Assembly: GCF_009363075.1 (NCBI RefSeq)
Contig: NZ_CP045293.1
Location: forward strand, 4,486,001-4,550,000
Reading direction: 5' to 3'
Source: Paenibacillus guangzhouensis
Lineage (GTDB): Bacteria; Bacillota; Bacilli; Paenibacillales; Paenibacillaceae
DNA: 64,000 nt
Below the pieces are notes generated by a model. That model saw only the letters and a program-made list of their open reading frames with translations, was not told where the DNA came from and did not search any database. Numbering within the stretch: the stretch's first letter is position 1; each line of letters opens with the position of its first letter. Position numbers and translations under genes: made by a program. Below are positions 16,578-25,685 of the stretch, piece by piece.

Positions 16578-17669
16578 CTATATCTCCGGAATCACTATCT
16601 CCACTTCCCGCTTCAATTGCGACGATCGCAAGATGCCATCCAGAATCGCTTGATTCCGCAGAATCTGCTCTCCTGGAATCGGCGCAGGCTCGCCGGCGCG
16701 TAAGGCACGGACGAAGTCCTTCACCTTCTCCTCGAACACATTCAGCTTATGCTCGATAATCGGAATGGCGCTCTCGGTATGATGGCCTTGGATATCATGG
16801 AACAGCGAGATCGAGCCGACGCTGCCATCCCATACCCCGCTCCATGGCCCTTTGCCGGCTGGCGTTACCTTCATACCCGCATCGGTACCGAGGAACATCG
16901 TCGCCCCAAGCGTATCCATATGCATCGCCCAAGAGGTCTTGAAGTTCAGCACCAAGTCGCCCTCGAAGCGCACGATCGCAACCCCGAAATCCTCCACATC
17001 GAACTTCGATGCTTCCCCGTGGTATTTCGGATTTGTCCCGAAATAATTCGACGTATATGCCGAGACGGTTAACGGCTTTGGATACCCGAGTGTGTTCAAC
17101 GCCAAGTCAAGCGAATAGCAGCCGATGTCTGCCATCGCGCCTGCACCCGCGATCTCTTGTCGGATGAACGAGCCGCCCGGCATGCCGCGTCGACGTCCAC
17201 CGCCGGTCTCCACGTAGTAAACTTTGCCCAACTGACCGGACTCGACCAGTTTTTTAATCGTGCTCATATTCGGGTCATAGCGCGGCTGGAATCCCACATT
17301 GAGCATGAAACCGGTCTTCTTCGCCACCTGGACCATGTCGATCGCTTCTTCGAGCGTAACCGACATCGGCTTCTCCACCATCACATGTTTACCCGCATTC
17401 AGCGCGTCGATCGTCGTCTGGTAATGTGCCACATTCGGTGTGCAGATACTTACGCCGTCCAAATCCAGCTCCAGCAGGCGAAGGTGGTCTTCATAAGCTG
17501 CGGCGCCCTGTAGCCCCCATCGCTGGATGAACTGCTCCGCACGGCCCGGCATAATGTCCGCCACCGCGACGACTTCAACATCTTCCATTCGTTTATAGGC
17601 CTCAACATGGCCGCCAGCAATACCGCCGCTTCCAATAATCCCAATCCGAATTGCTCTTCCCATGGCCAT
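16578..17669 (-). CDS. Gfo/Idh/MocA family oxidoreductase
   Basis: This 363-residue protein has an N-terminal Rossmann fold, GIIGSGGIAGGH at about residues 9-20. The family signature EKPMSVTLEEA (about 96-106) carries the conserved Lys, and the C-terminal alpha/beta domain has GCYSLDLALNTLG. Such enzymes oxidise or reduce sugars and cyclitols with NAD(P). It is the last gene of a three-gene operon (Gfo/Idh 2, AraC, this gene), only 7 bp after the AraC stop. The start may be ATG 17669 or ATG 17663; AGGTG lies upstream of both. Confidence 0.93.
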   Translation of the reverse strand: MAMGRAIRIGIIGSGGIAGGHVEAYKRMEDVEVVAVADIMPGRAEQFIQRWGLQGAAAYEDHLRLLELDLDGVSICTPNVAHYQTTIDALNAGKHVMVEKPMSVTLEEAIDMVQVAKKTGFMLNVGFQPRYDPNMSTIKKLVESGQLGKVYYVETGGGRRRGMPGGSFIRQEIAGAGAMADIGCYSLDLALNTLGYPKPLTVSAYTSNYFGTNPKYHGEASKFDVEDFGVAIVRFEGDLVLNFKTSWAMHMDTLGATMFLGTDAGMKVTPAGKGPWSGVWDGSVGSISLFHDIQGHHTESAIPIIEHKLNVFEEKVKDFVRALRAGEPAPIPGEQILRNQAILDGILRSSQLKREVEIVIPEI

Positions 17670-17676
17670 TTGTCAC

Positions 17677-18612
17677 CTATCCTCTCGCATTCATTCTTCG
17701 ATATAGCGATGGCGTCATCGCATACCGTTTACGGAATACCGTATGCAGGTAGCTTCCATTCGAGAAACCTTCCTTGAGCGCAATATCCTCAATCGGCATC
17801 GTCGTCTCGACCAACCGTCGACATACCGCGTTCAGTCGCACATCCTCCACAATCTCACTGAACGAACGTCCATCGCCTTGCTCCTTCAGAATACGCTGCA
17901 GCTGCCGTGAGCTGATGTGCAACTTATCTGCAACATCGCTCAGCACCAATTGGCCTGTCGAGTTCGTCTGAATATATTCTAGCGCCAACTGATAGCGATA
18001 AGCCTTCATATCCCGGAATGGCAGCTCGGCTTCATTCGGTTCAGAATAATAAGCGCGCACCGCACGCAGCAAGATTTGGACAATGCATTGCTTAATCGTC
18101 GTATATACCCCATTGTACCGCTGTGCCGTCGCCTGGTAGGCTTCTAGGAAGTATGGCATCGCCCTGTAAATATCCATCGTCGGCTTCAGAGGTAGCTGCC
18201 TCAGCTTCTCCACACAATCGCGCGCTTCATCCACTTCCCAAGGGTTGATGAGCGCATCTGCAAGCACAGACTCCTCATCTCGCTCAACAATATCCACATG
18301 AAGACATAACTCTTCCATCGACTCGCGAGAATCCGCCTCTTGATAATGCAGCACATCCGGACCGGTCAGATAGAACATGCCTTCGCGAAGGGTGTACGGC
18401 TCATCCACCAGGATGACACTCCCTTTACCGCGAGGGATGAAGTGAAATTCAAATTCCGCATGCTTATGGAACGACACGATCTTCCCTGGTGCAAAAGATG
18501 TGAGATGGAACCGGAGAACGCGAATTTCATAATTGCCCCATGTAATGCTCAAATCGAGCCTTTCTAGCGCATCTTGGCGATCTCGCATCACTTCATAAGG
18601 AAAACTGCTCAT
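17677..18612 (-). CDS. AraC-family regulator with cupin sensor domain
   Basis: The 311-residue protein has an N-terminal cupin-like sensor (about 20-130; FHKHAEFEFHFIPRGKGSVILVDEPYTLREG). Two helix-turn-helix motifs are at the C-terminus (about 215-308; LVLSDVADKLHISSRQLQRILKEQG and PIEDIALKEGFSNGSYLHTVFRKRYAMTPSLYR). ATG 18612 is chosen because GAGAGG lies 8 bp before it; a GTG at 18621 is too near. It lies inside the Gfo/Idh operon and probably controls it in response to a sugar. Confidence 0.93.
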   Translation of the reverse strand: MSSFPYEVMRDRQDALERLDLSITWGNYEIRVLRFHLTSFAPGKIVSFHKHAEFEFHFIPRGKGSVILVDEPYTLREGMFYLTGPDVLHYQEADSRESMEELCLHVDIVERDEESVLADALINPWEVDEARDCVEKLRQLPLKPTMDIYRAMPYFLEAYQATAQRYNGVYTTIKQCIVQILLRAVRAYYSEPNEAELPFRDMKAYRYQLALEYIQTNSTGQLVLSDVADKLHISSRQLQRILKEQGDGRSFSEIVEDVRLNAVCRRLVETTMPIEDIALKEGFSNGSYLHTVFRKRYAMTPSLYRRMNARG

Positions 18613-18652
18613 TCCATACACCTCTCATAACATAAGCTTAGTATAGCCCGAT

Positions 18653-19657
18653 TTAGGCCTTCAGCTCATCCAATCGAATACTGCGCTGTTCACGCGCCGA
18701 TTGATTCGCTGCCTCCATTAATTTCGTTAATTCCACCGCGATCGCGATGTTCTCGTCTGCTGTTGTATCGTTCTTAATATGGTTAATCCATTGCTCGAAT
18801 GCGCTCTCACGTTTTGCAGGCAACGGCTGCTCTACCCATGCTTCAGATGCTTCTTTCCCAGGGTTCGATGTGCGCAGCAATAATTTCTCATCCGGCGTAC
18901 CGAATAAGAGTGTGCCTTCCGTACCGTGCACTTCAATCGTAAATGGCGAGAAGTTATTGACGAATCCCGCTTCCACGATCCCCACAGCGCCTGAAGCCGT
19001 CGATAGTGTCGCCACCGCGTTATCTTCTACTTCTTTGCCTGTGATATAACCGAATTGTGCCTGTACGCCCACCGGCTGTTCCCCGAGGAATACCCGTGTC
19101 AAATACATCGGATGGCAGCCAAGGTCGATCAATGCCCCACCGAGACACTCCTTCAGACCATAGAAATGCTCAGGCAGCCAACCTGCCGTCGCACCATTGT
19201 GGGAAAGACGCACGCGAACGAGCGTTACTTTGCCGAGCAGCCCTTGATCCAAAATGTCGCGAATGGCAAGCGTATAGTTATCATTTAATCTTGGAAGAGA
19301 CACGGTTAATTTGACGTTATTCTCTTTCACCGCGTTCAGAATATCATTGACTTCATGAAGAGTCGGAGCCAGAACTTTCTCGGTAAAAATATGCTTGCCC
19401 GCACGTGCAGCAGCTGTAATGACTTCATGGTGCATCGATGTCGGCGCATCCACAATCACGCCATCAATGTCTTCCCGTTGCAGCATTTCTGCAAGAGAAC
19501 TATGGAACTGGGCACCTTGTTTGTCTGCTGCTTCTTGACCGCGCGCCGGGTTCTCGTCCCATACGGCAACGATCTCCGCTTCTGGATGCTCCTGTGCTTG
19601 CTTCGTGTAATCCCATGCGTGTACATGCCAATAACTAATTTTTCCGATTCTAATCAT
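18653..19657 (-). CDS. Gfo/Idh/MocA family oxidoreductase, first gene of operon
   Basis: The 334-residue protein starts MIRIGKISYWHVHAWDY. The usual GxGxxG nucleotide loop is replaced by GKISYWHVH, an aromatic/His-rich variant seen in some Gfo/Idh subgroups, so cofactor binding may differ. The signature TEKVLAPTLHEV (about 96-107) holds the conserved Lys, and GGALIDLGCHPMYL is the C-domain motif. ATG 19657 follows AGAGGTG at 9 bp; a longer frame to 19756 has no site. It is followed by the AraC gene after 40 bp. Confidence 0.9.
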   Translation of the reverse strand: MIRIGKISYWHVHAWDYTKQAQEHPEAEIVAVWDENPARGQEAADKQGAQFHSSLAEMLQREDIDGVIVDAPTSMHHEVITAAARAGKHIFTEKVLAPTLHEVNDILNAVKENNVKLTVSLPRLNDNYTLAIRDILDQGLLGKVTLVRVRLSHNGATAGWLPEHFYGLKECLGGALIDLGCHPMYLTRVFLGEQPVGVQAQFGYITGKEVEDNAVATLSTASGAVGIVEAGFVNNFSPFTIEVHGTEGTLLFGTPDEKLLLRTSNPGKEASEAWVEQPLPAKRESAFEQWINHIKNDTTADENIAIAVELTKLMEAANQSAREQRSIRLDELKA

Positions 19658-19833
19658 TCTTAAGCTCACCTCTGTATTTAATATTAGGACATCATGAACA
19701 TAATCTATCATATCATTTCGGGATATTTCACTATGTTTACACGACAGATAATTCAAAATTCACGACATAAATTATATACGTCGCATTTTTATAGAGGGTT
19801 CCGATCGATGTGATGAATTTCATGGAAAAGACA

Positions 19834-19870
19834 TTGGTCTTATGCCTGATTACCGTATATAATTGGTAAT
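19834..19870 (+). promoter_or_regulatory. tatA promoter with inverted repeat over the -10
   Basis: TTGGTC (19834-19839), 18 bp and TATAAT (19858-19863). An inverted repeat ATTACC-N10-GGTAAT (19849-19870) straddles the -10 box and could be an operator. No binding protein can be proposed. Confidence 0.5.
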
Positions 19871-19914
19871 GTGTTCAATTTGAACGAGCTAAAGTTATTT
19901 AGGAGGCGTATACC

Positions 19915-20142
19915 ATGTTCAGCAACATCGGAGCTAGCGGATTTATCATGATCATTATTCTAGCGCTTATTATATTCGGTCCCAGCAAATTACCCGAGCT
20001 TGGCCGCGCCGCAGGCAGAACGCTGCGCGAATTCAAAAATGCGACGAATGGTCTCATGTCCGACAATGAACCCGCGAAGAAGGAATCCTCTGCTGTGCAG
20101 CGATCCGAATCCGAAGAAAAAGACAAAAACGCGCAGCAATAA
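19915..20142 (+). CDS. tatA: Twin-arginine translocase subunit TatA
   Basis: The 75-residue protein has a short N-terminal transmembrane helix ([25 protein letters not shown]), the FGP hinge, an amphipathic helix ([13 protein letters not shown]) and an acidic, charged tail. It oligomerises with TatC to export folded proteins. An AGGAGG lies 8 bp before the ATG. It forms an operon with tatC, giving a minimal TatA-TatC pair with no TatB, as in other Firmicutes. No obvious Tat substrate gene is adjacent. Confidence 0.96.
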   Translation: MFSNIGASGFIMIIILALIIFGPSKLPELGRAAGRTLREFKNATNGLMSDNEPAKKESSAVQRSESEEKDKNAQQ

Positions 20143-20162
20143 GCTGCGGTTAGGTGATAAGG

Positions 20163-20927
20163 ATGCCCGAGAAACTACAAGCCGTCTTACAACATATCGG
20201 TGATCTGCGCAGAAGATTGGTGTGGATCATCGCAGTGCTTTTCCTAACGGCCATCATTGGCCTTTTTATTTCCCAACAATTGATCGCTTATCTCAAGAGT
20301 GTTCCGCCGGGATCGACGTTCGAATGGAACGCGTTCTCGCCGTGGGATGCCATTAAAGTCTATATGAATGTGACGATCGCATTCGCCTGCGTCATTACGC
20401 TGCCGTTCACTTTGTTTCAGATTTGGCGTTTCGTGAAGCCAGGACTGCGGAAGAAGGAGCAGAAGGCCACTTTGCGATACATCCCGTTCGTCTGTCTGAT
20501 GCTGGTCGTCGGACTAGCCTTCGCCTACTTTGTTGTCTTTCCGATGGCATTTAAGTTCACGACCCGGATGACTGAGAATATGCACCTCATTCCAACGTAT
20601 GGCGTATCGCAATATTTCGGCTTCATGTTCAGCTTAGTGATCCCTGTCGCTCTAGCATTCGAGTTGCCGGTCCTCGTCATGTTCCTGACGAAGCTGCGTA
20701 TTCTGAATCCGAAGAAACTGCACAAGTTCAGAAGATATGCCTACTTCATCCTAGTCATCATCGCAACCATGATCTCGCCGCCGGAATTTATCTCGCATCT
20801 CATGGTTGCCGTCCCGCTGCTCGTCCTGTATGAGATTAGCGTCGGCATATCCAGCATCGTCTACCGCAAGCAGCTTATCGCCGATCAACAATTTGAAGCC
20901 GATGAAGATCGGCAGCACATCGCTTAG
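20163..20927 (+). CDS. tatC: Twin-arginine translocase subunit TatC
   Basis: The 254-residue membrane protein has six transmembrane helices. The conserved N-terminal HIGDLRRRL and the FRPGLRKKEQ-like segment (here VKPGLRKKEQK) form the twin-arginine signal receptor site; the Glu of KKEQK is in its usual place. ATG 20163 follows AGGTGA at 5 bp; a GTG at 20154 is less likely. Confidence 0.96.
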   Translation: MPEKLQAVLQHIGDLRRRLVWIIAVLFLTAIIGLFISQQLIAYLKSVPPGSTFEWNAFSPWDAIKVYMNVTIAFACVITLPFTLFQIWRFVKPGLRKKEQKATLRYIPFVCLMLVVGLAFAYFVVFPMAFKFTTRMTENMHLIPTYGVSQYFGFMFSLVIPVALAFELPVLVMFLTKLRILNPKKLHKFRRYAYFILVIIATMISPPEFISHLMVAVPLLVLYEISVGISSIVYRKQLIADQQFEADEDRQHIA

Positions 20928-20942
20928 GAGGACATCGACACC

Positions 20943-21407
20943 ATGATTACTGGCTTATACGAGGCCCACTTGCCGGTGCGCAGCTTGGCGGTCTCCATCC
21001 CATTCTATGAGCGGCTTGGATTAACCTTCGCCAGGTGGCAAGGAGAACACACTGCCTTTTTGTGGATTGAGCAAGGAAAGAGCTGGCTCGGCTTATGGGA
21101 GGGAGAGCAGGTCAACCTCCCTTACCATGCGTCTATCCGCCATATCGCCTTTACGACAACATACGAGCAGCTGCGGCATGCCGCGGATTGGCTCCGGTCA
21201 ATGCAGATTGAGCCCGTCATCTTCCCGGGACAAGCAACAGGCGACCCCGTCGTTCGGCCAGATCAGGGGAATGCCTCAATTTATTTCGATGATCCTGACG
21301 GGAACAGCCTGGAGCTTATGGCGAACATCGAGGTTCCCGCTCCGCTGCGTCAGATGACGTCCCTATTAACCATCGAAGAATGGGAAGCGAAGCTCCGTAC
21401 GATGTAG
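20943..21407 (+). CDS. VOC (glyoxalase/bleomycin-resistance fold) family protein
   Basis: The 154-residue protein holds two beta-alpha-beta-beta-beta modules. Likely metal ligands are His9 (YEAHLPV), His in RHIAF and Glu in the terminal motif YFDDPDGNSLELM at about 120-132. VOC members include glyoxalases, dioxygenases and fosfomycin or bleomycin resistance proteins; the sequence alone does not tell which. It follows tatC by 15 bp with GGAGG in the gap, so it may be co-transcribed, but no functional link to Tat is evident. Confidence 0.85.
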   Translation: MITGLYEAHLPVRSLAVSIPFYERLGLTFARWQGEHTAFLWIEQGKSWLGLWEGEQVNLPYHASIRHIAFTTTYEQLRHAADWLRSMQIEPVIFPGQATGDPVVRPDQGNASIYFDDPDGNSLELMANIEVPAPLRQMTSLLTIEEWEAKLRTM

Positions 21408-21430
21408 AACAAATGCATAACATAACCCCC

Positions 21431-21476
21431 AATCACGGTGAGGAACCTACAATTTGTATGGTGCTTCACCGTGATT
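21431..21476. terminator. Long-stem hairpin after the VOC gene
   Basis: Perfect 11-bp arms, AATCACGGTGA and TCACCGTGATT, with a 24-nt loop. The following T run is poor (GATTTGC), so it is a probable but not canonical terminator, or an RNA-stabilising stem. Confidence 0.55.
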
Positions 21477-21560
21477 TGCATGGTTTCCCCCTCAATCCGA
21501 TCGTGATATGATAGTCTCGTCATTTTATATATTTTTCCAACAGAAATGGAGGAATTCGCA

Positions 21561-23108
21561 ATGAGCAAGATCCACGCTGCACCTGCCGTTGTTCCGAGTT
21601 TAAGAGAATGGACAGGCGGGACAGGGCAATTCCAGTTCCATCACACGACGCGTATCGTTATCGATGGGAAAGACAGCGATGTGCTACGAGAACTTGCAAG
21701 CGCTTTACAGGATGAATTGAAACACGTGACCGGGCTTGAACTCACCGTTCAATCTGCGCCAGCCGCAGAGCAAGGCGACCTCTTACTGACCTTGAGCGAT
21801 GAAGACGCAGCCCTTGGCGAAGAAGGGTATGTCCTCTCTGTGACAGAGCGCATCAGCATCCAAGCACCGGCAGCGGCGGGCATTTTCTATGGAACACGGA
21901 CATTGCTGCAAATCCTGACGCTAGATACCGAGGGCCATGTTCATGTCCCGCAAGGCATTGTACGTGATTATCCGTCGTATCGCCGCCGCGGCATCATGCT
22001 CGATGTCGGTCGCCGATATTATTCGGTACAGTATCTCGAAGAGACGATTAAGCGTCTCGCATGGCATAAGTTGAACACGTTCCAGCTGCACTTCAGCGAA
22101 TGGAACGGCTTCCGCTTGCAGAGTGAGACGTATCCGGGACTCGCATCGACCAAATCCTACAGCAGAGCAGATATCGATCATCTGCAGGCCGTTGCCAAGC
22201 GTTATCATGTCATGATCATTCCCGAGATTGAAATGCCGGGTCATTGCGCGATTCTGAATAAATATAATCCAGATTTGAAGTTCACTTGCCCTTCGATGGA
22301 TATGGATACGACCGGCTGGAGTATCCCAGAATTTACGGTGGACTATACGAAGCCTGAGACACGGGAATGGCTGAAGAGGCTCGTCGATGAATTCATTCCT
22401 TGGTTCGATTCGCCTTACTTCCATATTGGTTCCGATGAGATTCAGACGGAGGAGTGCATGAAAGCTTCGCCGGTCCTCGTCGATTATCAACAGAAACAGA
22501 ACCATCCGAAAGTCGGTGACAGCTTCATTGAATTTATTAATGAGATGAGCGAGCACGTGAAGCAGGCTGGCAAAATTCCGATGAACTGGAACGGTTTCGA
22601 AGACTATGATCCGAGCATTGCGCTGCATCCGGATAACGTCATTACGGTCTGGAGCGACGAAGGAAGCCCTTCGAAGCAAGCGATCGATTTCGCGCAGGAA
22701 GGTTATGCCGTCTATGCTTCGCCGGGCAATGTCCTCTATGTCACGCCGGGCAAGCAGCTCGTGCCGAACAACGCCTATGTGTACGAAGCTTGGGAACCGA
22801 CAGCACATTCGAACGTCATCGGTTATTTCATGTCGATCTGGTCCGACTACTGGGATCAAGTCCAGACGCCGGACGGCCGTATTGGTTATGAGAGCGGACG
22901 CTCCTTCAAAGGTGAAGAAGTCGGCGACGGTGTCTATGTCATTCTAGAATCCAATTTTGAAGAAGCATCACGAGGTCCAAGACAGATTCTGTCCGAGCGT
23001 ATGTGGGGCGGTCCGCGGTCCGCGACGGTGGGTGCTTTCTTCGAGCGCGTGGAACGGATCGGGGATGAGCCTTCAGTTCGAGGATTTGCAGGGCAGCATA
23101 ATGCATAA
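21561..23108 (+). CDS. GH20 beta-N-acetylhexosaminidase
   Basis: The 515-residue cytosolic enzyme (no signal peptide) has the GH20b N-terminal domain (about 10-135) and a TIM barrel. The catalytic pair Asp292-Glu293 is in FHIGSDEIQTEE. The Asp orients the substrate acetamido group and the Glu is the acid. Other signatures are RRGIMLDVGRRYY (about 142-154), NTFQLHFSEWNGFRL and IIPEIEMPGH. It likely releases GlcNAc/GalNAc from imported chitin or glycan fragments. ATG 21561 is preferred because GGAGG lies 8 bp upstream, inside the slightly longer frame that opens at 21546. Confidence 0.94.
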   Translation: MSKIHAAPAVVPSLREWTGGTGQFQFHHTTRIVIDGKDSDVLRELASALQDELKHVTGLELTVQSAPAAEQGDLLLTLSDEDAALGEEGYVLSVTERISIQAPAAAGIFYGTRTLLQILTLDTEGHVHVPQGIVRDYPSYRRRGIMLDVGRRYYSVQYLEETIKRLAWHKLNTFQLHFSEWNGFRLQSETYPGLASTKSYSRADIDHLQAVAKRYHVMIIPEIEMPGHCAILNKYNPDLKFTCPSMDMDTTGWSIPEFTVDYTKPETREWLKRLVDEFIPWFDSPYFHIGSDEIQTEECMKASPVLVDYQQKQNHPKVGDSFIEFINEMSEHVKQAGKIPMNWNGFEDYDPSIALHPDNVITVWSDEGSPSKQAIDFAQEGYAVYASPGNVLYVTPGKQLVPNNAYVYEAWEPTAHSNVIGYFMSIWSDYWDQVQTPDGRIGYESGRSFKGEEVGDGVYVILESNFEEASRGPRQILSERMWGGPRSATVGAFFERVERIGDEPSVRGFAGQHNA

Positions 23109-23219
23109 CTAATCCCTGACTCAAGCTTGCTTCCTGATCACAAGAAGTTCATACTGTAAGGTAGATCAATTGGGAGCCTGCACAGGCTTGAACTTTTTCA
23201 TAAAAAGGAGTAAATACGC

Positions 23220-24299
23220 ATGCAACAAGAAACGTTGGATTTGTTCCGCAAATTAACAGAGTTCCCTGCCGCGTCCGGCTTTGAACGCGGGCTTCGCGCG
23301 CTTGTCAAAAAAGAAATCTCGAAATACACCGATGAAATCATTCATGATGCGCTCGGCGGCGTGTTCGGCGTTATGCGCGGGAACGAAGAGGGTCCTCGCG
23401 TCATGGTGACAGGGCATCTAGATGAAGTGGGATTCATGTCCACCCAAATCACGGATACAGGCATGATCAAATTCACGACGCTCGGCGGCTGGTGGGGACA
23501 AGTCATCCTTGCGCAGCAAGTGGATGTCATCACACCAAACGGTCCGATCCGCGGTGTTGTGGGGTCCATTCCGAAGCATCTCTTGGATGAAGCCACGGCG
23601 AACAAGCCGGTAGACCCGAAAGTGATGTACATTGATGTCGGTGCGGACAGCCGTGAAGAAGCCGAAGCAGCTGGCATTCGCCCAGGCCAACAAATCGTGC
23701 CGGTTTGCGAATTTACGCCGATGCTCAATCCGAAGAAGATTATGGCCAAAGCGTGGGATAACCGCTATGGCGTAGGTCTTGCGATTGAACTCATGAAGGA
23801 ATTACATAACGAGAAAGTGCAATTGCCGAACATCTTATTCGCAGGGGCTACCGTGCAAGAAGAGGTTGGACTACGTGGTGCGCGTACAGCGGCAAATCTG
23901 ATTCAACCTGATATTTTCTACGGACTCGATTGCAGCGCTGCGAATGATATGACAGGCGACCGCAATTCCTTCGGCCATTTGGGCAAAGGCGCTTTGCTTC
24001 GCATCTTCGATCCAACGATGATTACTCATCGCGGCCTAATCGAATTCGTGCAGGACATTGCAGATACACACAAAATCCCTTACCAATACTTCGTATCGCC
24101 AGGCGGCACGGATGCAGGCCAAATTCATATGAGCGGCATCGGCGTTCCTTCGACGATTATCGGCGTCGTGGGCCGTTACATCCATACGCCTGCTTCGATT
24201 GTGCACACCGACGACATCGATGCAGCCAAAGAACTGCTCATTCAGCTTGTGAAGCACACCGACCGCACAACATACAATACGATCGTGGAGAACAGCTAA
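23220..24299 (+). CDS. M42 family metallo-aminopeptidase
   Basis: The 359-residue cobalt/zinc aminopeptidase has metal ligands His66 and Asp68 in TGHLDEVGF, Asp in WDNRYG (about 180), the catalytic Glu pair in QEEVGLRGA (about 215), Asp in GLDCSAAND and His in the C-terminal [11 protein letters not shown]. The family (glutamyl/deblocking aminopeptidases, FrvX/YtoP) forms dodecameric shells and trims peptides. AAAGGAG lies 8 bp before the ATG. A 111-bp gap with a short AGCCT/AGGCT hairpin before TTTTT separates it from GH20. Confidence 0.95.
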   Translation: MQQETLDLFRKLTEFPAASGFERGLRALVKKEISKYTDEIIHDALGGVFGVMRGNEEGPRVMVTGHLDEVGFMSTQITDTGMIKFTTLGGWWGQVILAQQVDVITPNGPIRGVVGSIPKHLLDEATANKPVDPKVMYIDVGADSREEAEAAGIRPGQQIVPVCEFTPMLNPKKIMAKAWDNRYGVGLAIELMKELHNEKVQLPNILFAGATVQEEVGLRGARTAANLIQPDIFYGLDCSAANDMTGDRNSFGHLGKGALLRIFDPTMITHRGLIEFVQDIADTHKIPYQYFVSPGGTDAGQIHMSGIGVPSTIIGVVGRYIHTPASIVHTDDIDAAKELLIQLVKHTDRTTYNTIVENS

Positions 24300-24333
24300 A
24301 CCCTGCTTCCTCTACATCAATAACAAAAAAAAG

Positions 24334-24393
24334 AAACCCCACAGCCTATCGCAAAGGTTCACAAGAACCGATGCCCAGTCTGTGGGGTTTTAT
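24334..24393 (+). terminator. Terminator of the M42 peptidase gene
   Basis: Arms AAACCCCACAG (24334-24344) and CTGTGGGGTTT (24380-24390), with a T run. The rest of 24300-24523 shows no gene-like feature. Confidence 0.85.
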
Positions 24394-24523
24394 TCGTAGA
24401 ATCAAACGATCTAGGCCTTCCAGCTCTCGATTGGCAGCCAAATAACCCCGCAGGTCGCGCGTAAGGAATAAATCTTAGGCACGAACAACGGGGCATATGG
24501 GGCAAGACATAACACAAAATGGC

Positions 24524-24871
24524 TTACAATGTCACTGTAAAATACACACTAAGTCCGATCACCAACACAGACGAAATACTGCATAAAATCGTGTGCAGCC
24601 CCTCCATCCGATGCTTCACCGCATAGATCAACTGCCGAATCGCAAAAAGAACGCCAACGACATTCAAGACAATCACCAGCACCGTAAATACATTCATGAA
24701 TGTCGACGAACCCGCCGCCATATCATGATGATGCATCGAGGCCATCGTACTCATCAGCATAGGGGCCGAGAGCCAATGCACTGTATGCAGTACAATAACA
24801 GCTAGTAGAGATAGGACTGAAGCTGCCGAATACTTCGACTGCACCCGCATGCGCAACATTCTCGATAACAT
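24524..24871 (-). CDS. Small membrane protein, unknown function
   Basis: The roughly 115-residue protein has three predicted transmembrane helices: VLSLLAVIVLHTVHWL, FMNVFTVLVIVLNVVGVLFAI and the C-terminal LCSISSVLVIGLSVYFTV. A Met/His-rich loop (MLMSTMASMHHHDM) lies between the first two and could bind metal ions. Candidate starts are ATG 24871, GTG 24877 and GTG 24880; AAGGA lies just upstream. I do not recognise a family. Confidence 0.6.
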   Translation of the reverse strand: MLSRMLRMRVQSKYSAASVLSLLAVIVLHTVHWLSAPMLMSTMASMHHHDMAAGSSTFMNVFTVLVIVLNVVGVLFAIRQLIYAVKHRMEGLHTILCSISSVLVIGLSVYFTVTL

Positions 24872-24945
24872 GCTCACCACATCCTTCTTCCGTTGATGGC
24901 AGATGTTCGCGAGGAACTTCTCTTACTCATTATACGGGGGAAGCT

Positions 24946-25506
24946 TCAGAACATTCGCAATGATTCCGGCGTGCTGCTCGCAGCTGCTTCGTCTACGATC
25001 TGGACAAACGCAGACGGGTTTTGTCGAATACGTGCCCCAATCCGCTGTAATGTGGCAGGGGCGAACTGATGGAACATTTGATCCAGCGGCGAGATCGCAG
25101 CGAACATTAACTTATCATCTAACTCGTGGTGGGTGTCATGTTGTGAAGTGAATATCTTCTCTATCTCCTCGAGCAGCAGCAGCATGGTGTCTTCTTCGAA
25201 ATACTGAACCGCCTTCTTCAGACTCGTCCAGAACATCGGCTGCGCAATAAAATACGCGCTCCACCAATAGAACTCGGCTTGGGATTCTATGGCATGATGA
25301 TGATAAGAACAATACATAAATAACGCTTGTTGACCCGGGGTCAGCTCTCGATAGAACTGAACCTTGGCTACGACGCCGTCTCTGCCTATCGTTTCGTTCT
25401 CCCGCATCATCGCTTTGTAGGTCGTGATGATCGGCTTAAAACATACCCATACCAAGCCTTCATCCGTTGAGGAATGAAAGGCCTGGCGCTCCACTTGAAA
25501 GTCCAT
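24946..25506 (-). CDS. Cytosolic hypothetical protein
   Basis: The 186-residue, probably all-alpha protein is rich in His and Trp (FMYCSYHHHAIESQAEFYWWSAYF). It has no signal peptide or transmembrane helix. ATG 25506 follows GGGAGTGG at 8 bp. I do not recognise the family; it may be a conserved Paenibacillus-type hypothetical. It lies 74 bp upstream of the small membrane protein on the same strand and may share its transcript. Confidence 0.6.
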   Translation of the reverse strand: MDFQVERQAFHSSTDEGLVWVCFKPIITTYKAMMRENETIGRDGVVAKVQFYRELTPGQQALFMYCSYHHHAIESQAEFYWWSAYFIAQPMFWTSLKKAVQYFEEDTMLLLLEEIEKIFTSQHDTHHELDDKLMFAAISPLDQMFHQFAPATLQRIGARIRQNPSAFVQIVDEAAASSTPESLRMF

Positions 25507-25685
25507 CTTTATACCCACTCCCTATGTATAAATATACAAGATATGGAAGTAGTCGGATAGGTGTTTCTTTTGATTTTATTGCATTTATGTTTGAAATTTC
25601 CAAATTTAATCGAATTCGACAAAATATTATAACAAAAATCGTTCCCCTATGAGATGACGCTCTGAGGGAACGATTCTGTATGCCG

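Noticed and set aside
21921-22859. 312-residue frame opposite the GH20 gene
   Set aside because: It is antisense to a clear GH20 catalytic domain, with Arg/Ile-rich composition typical of a shadow frame.
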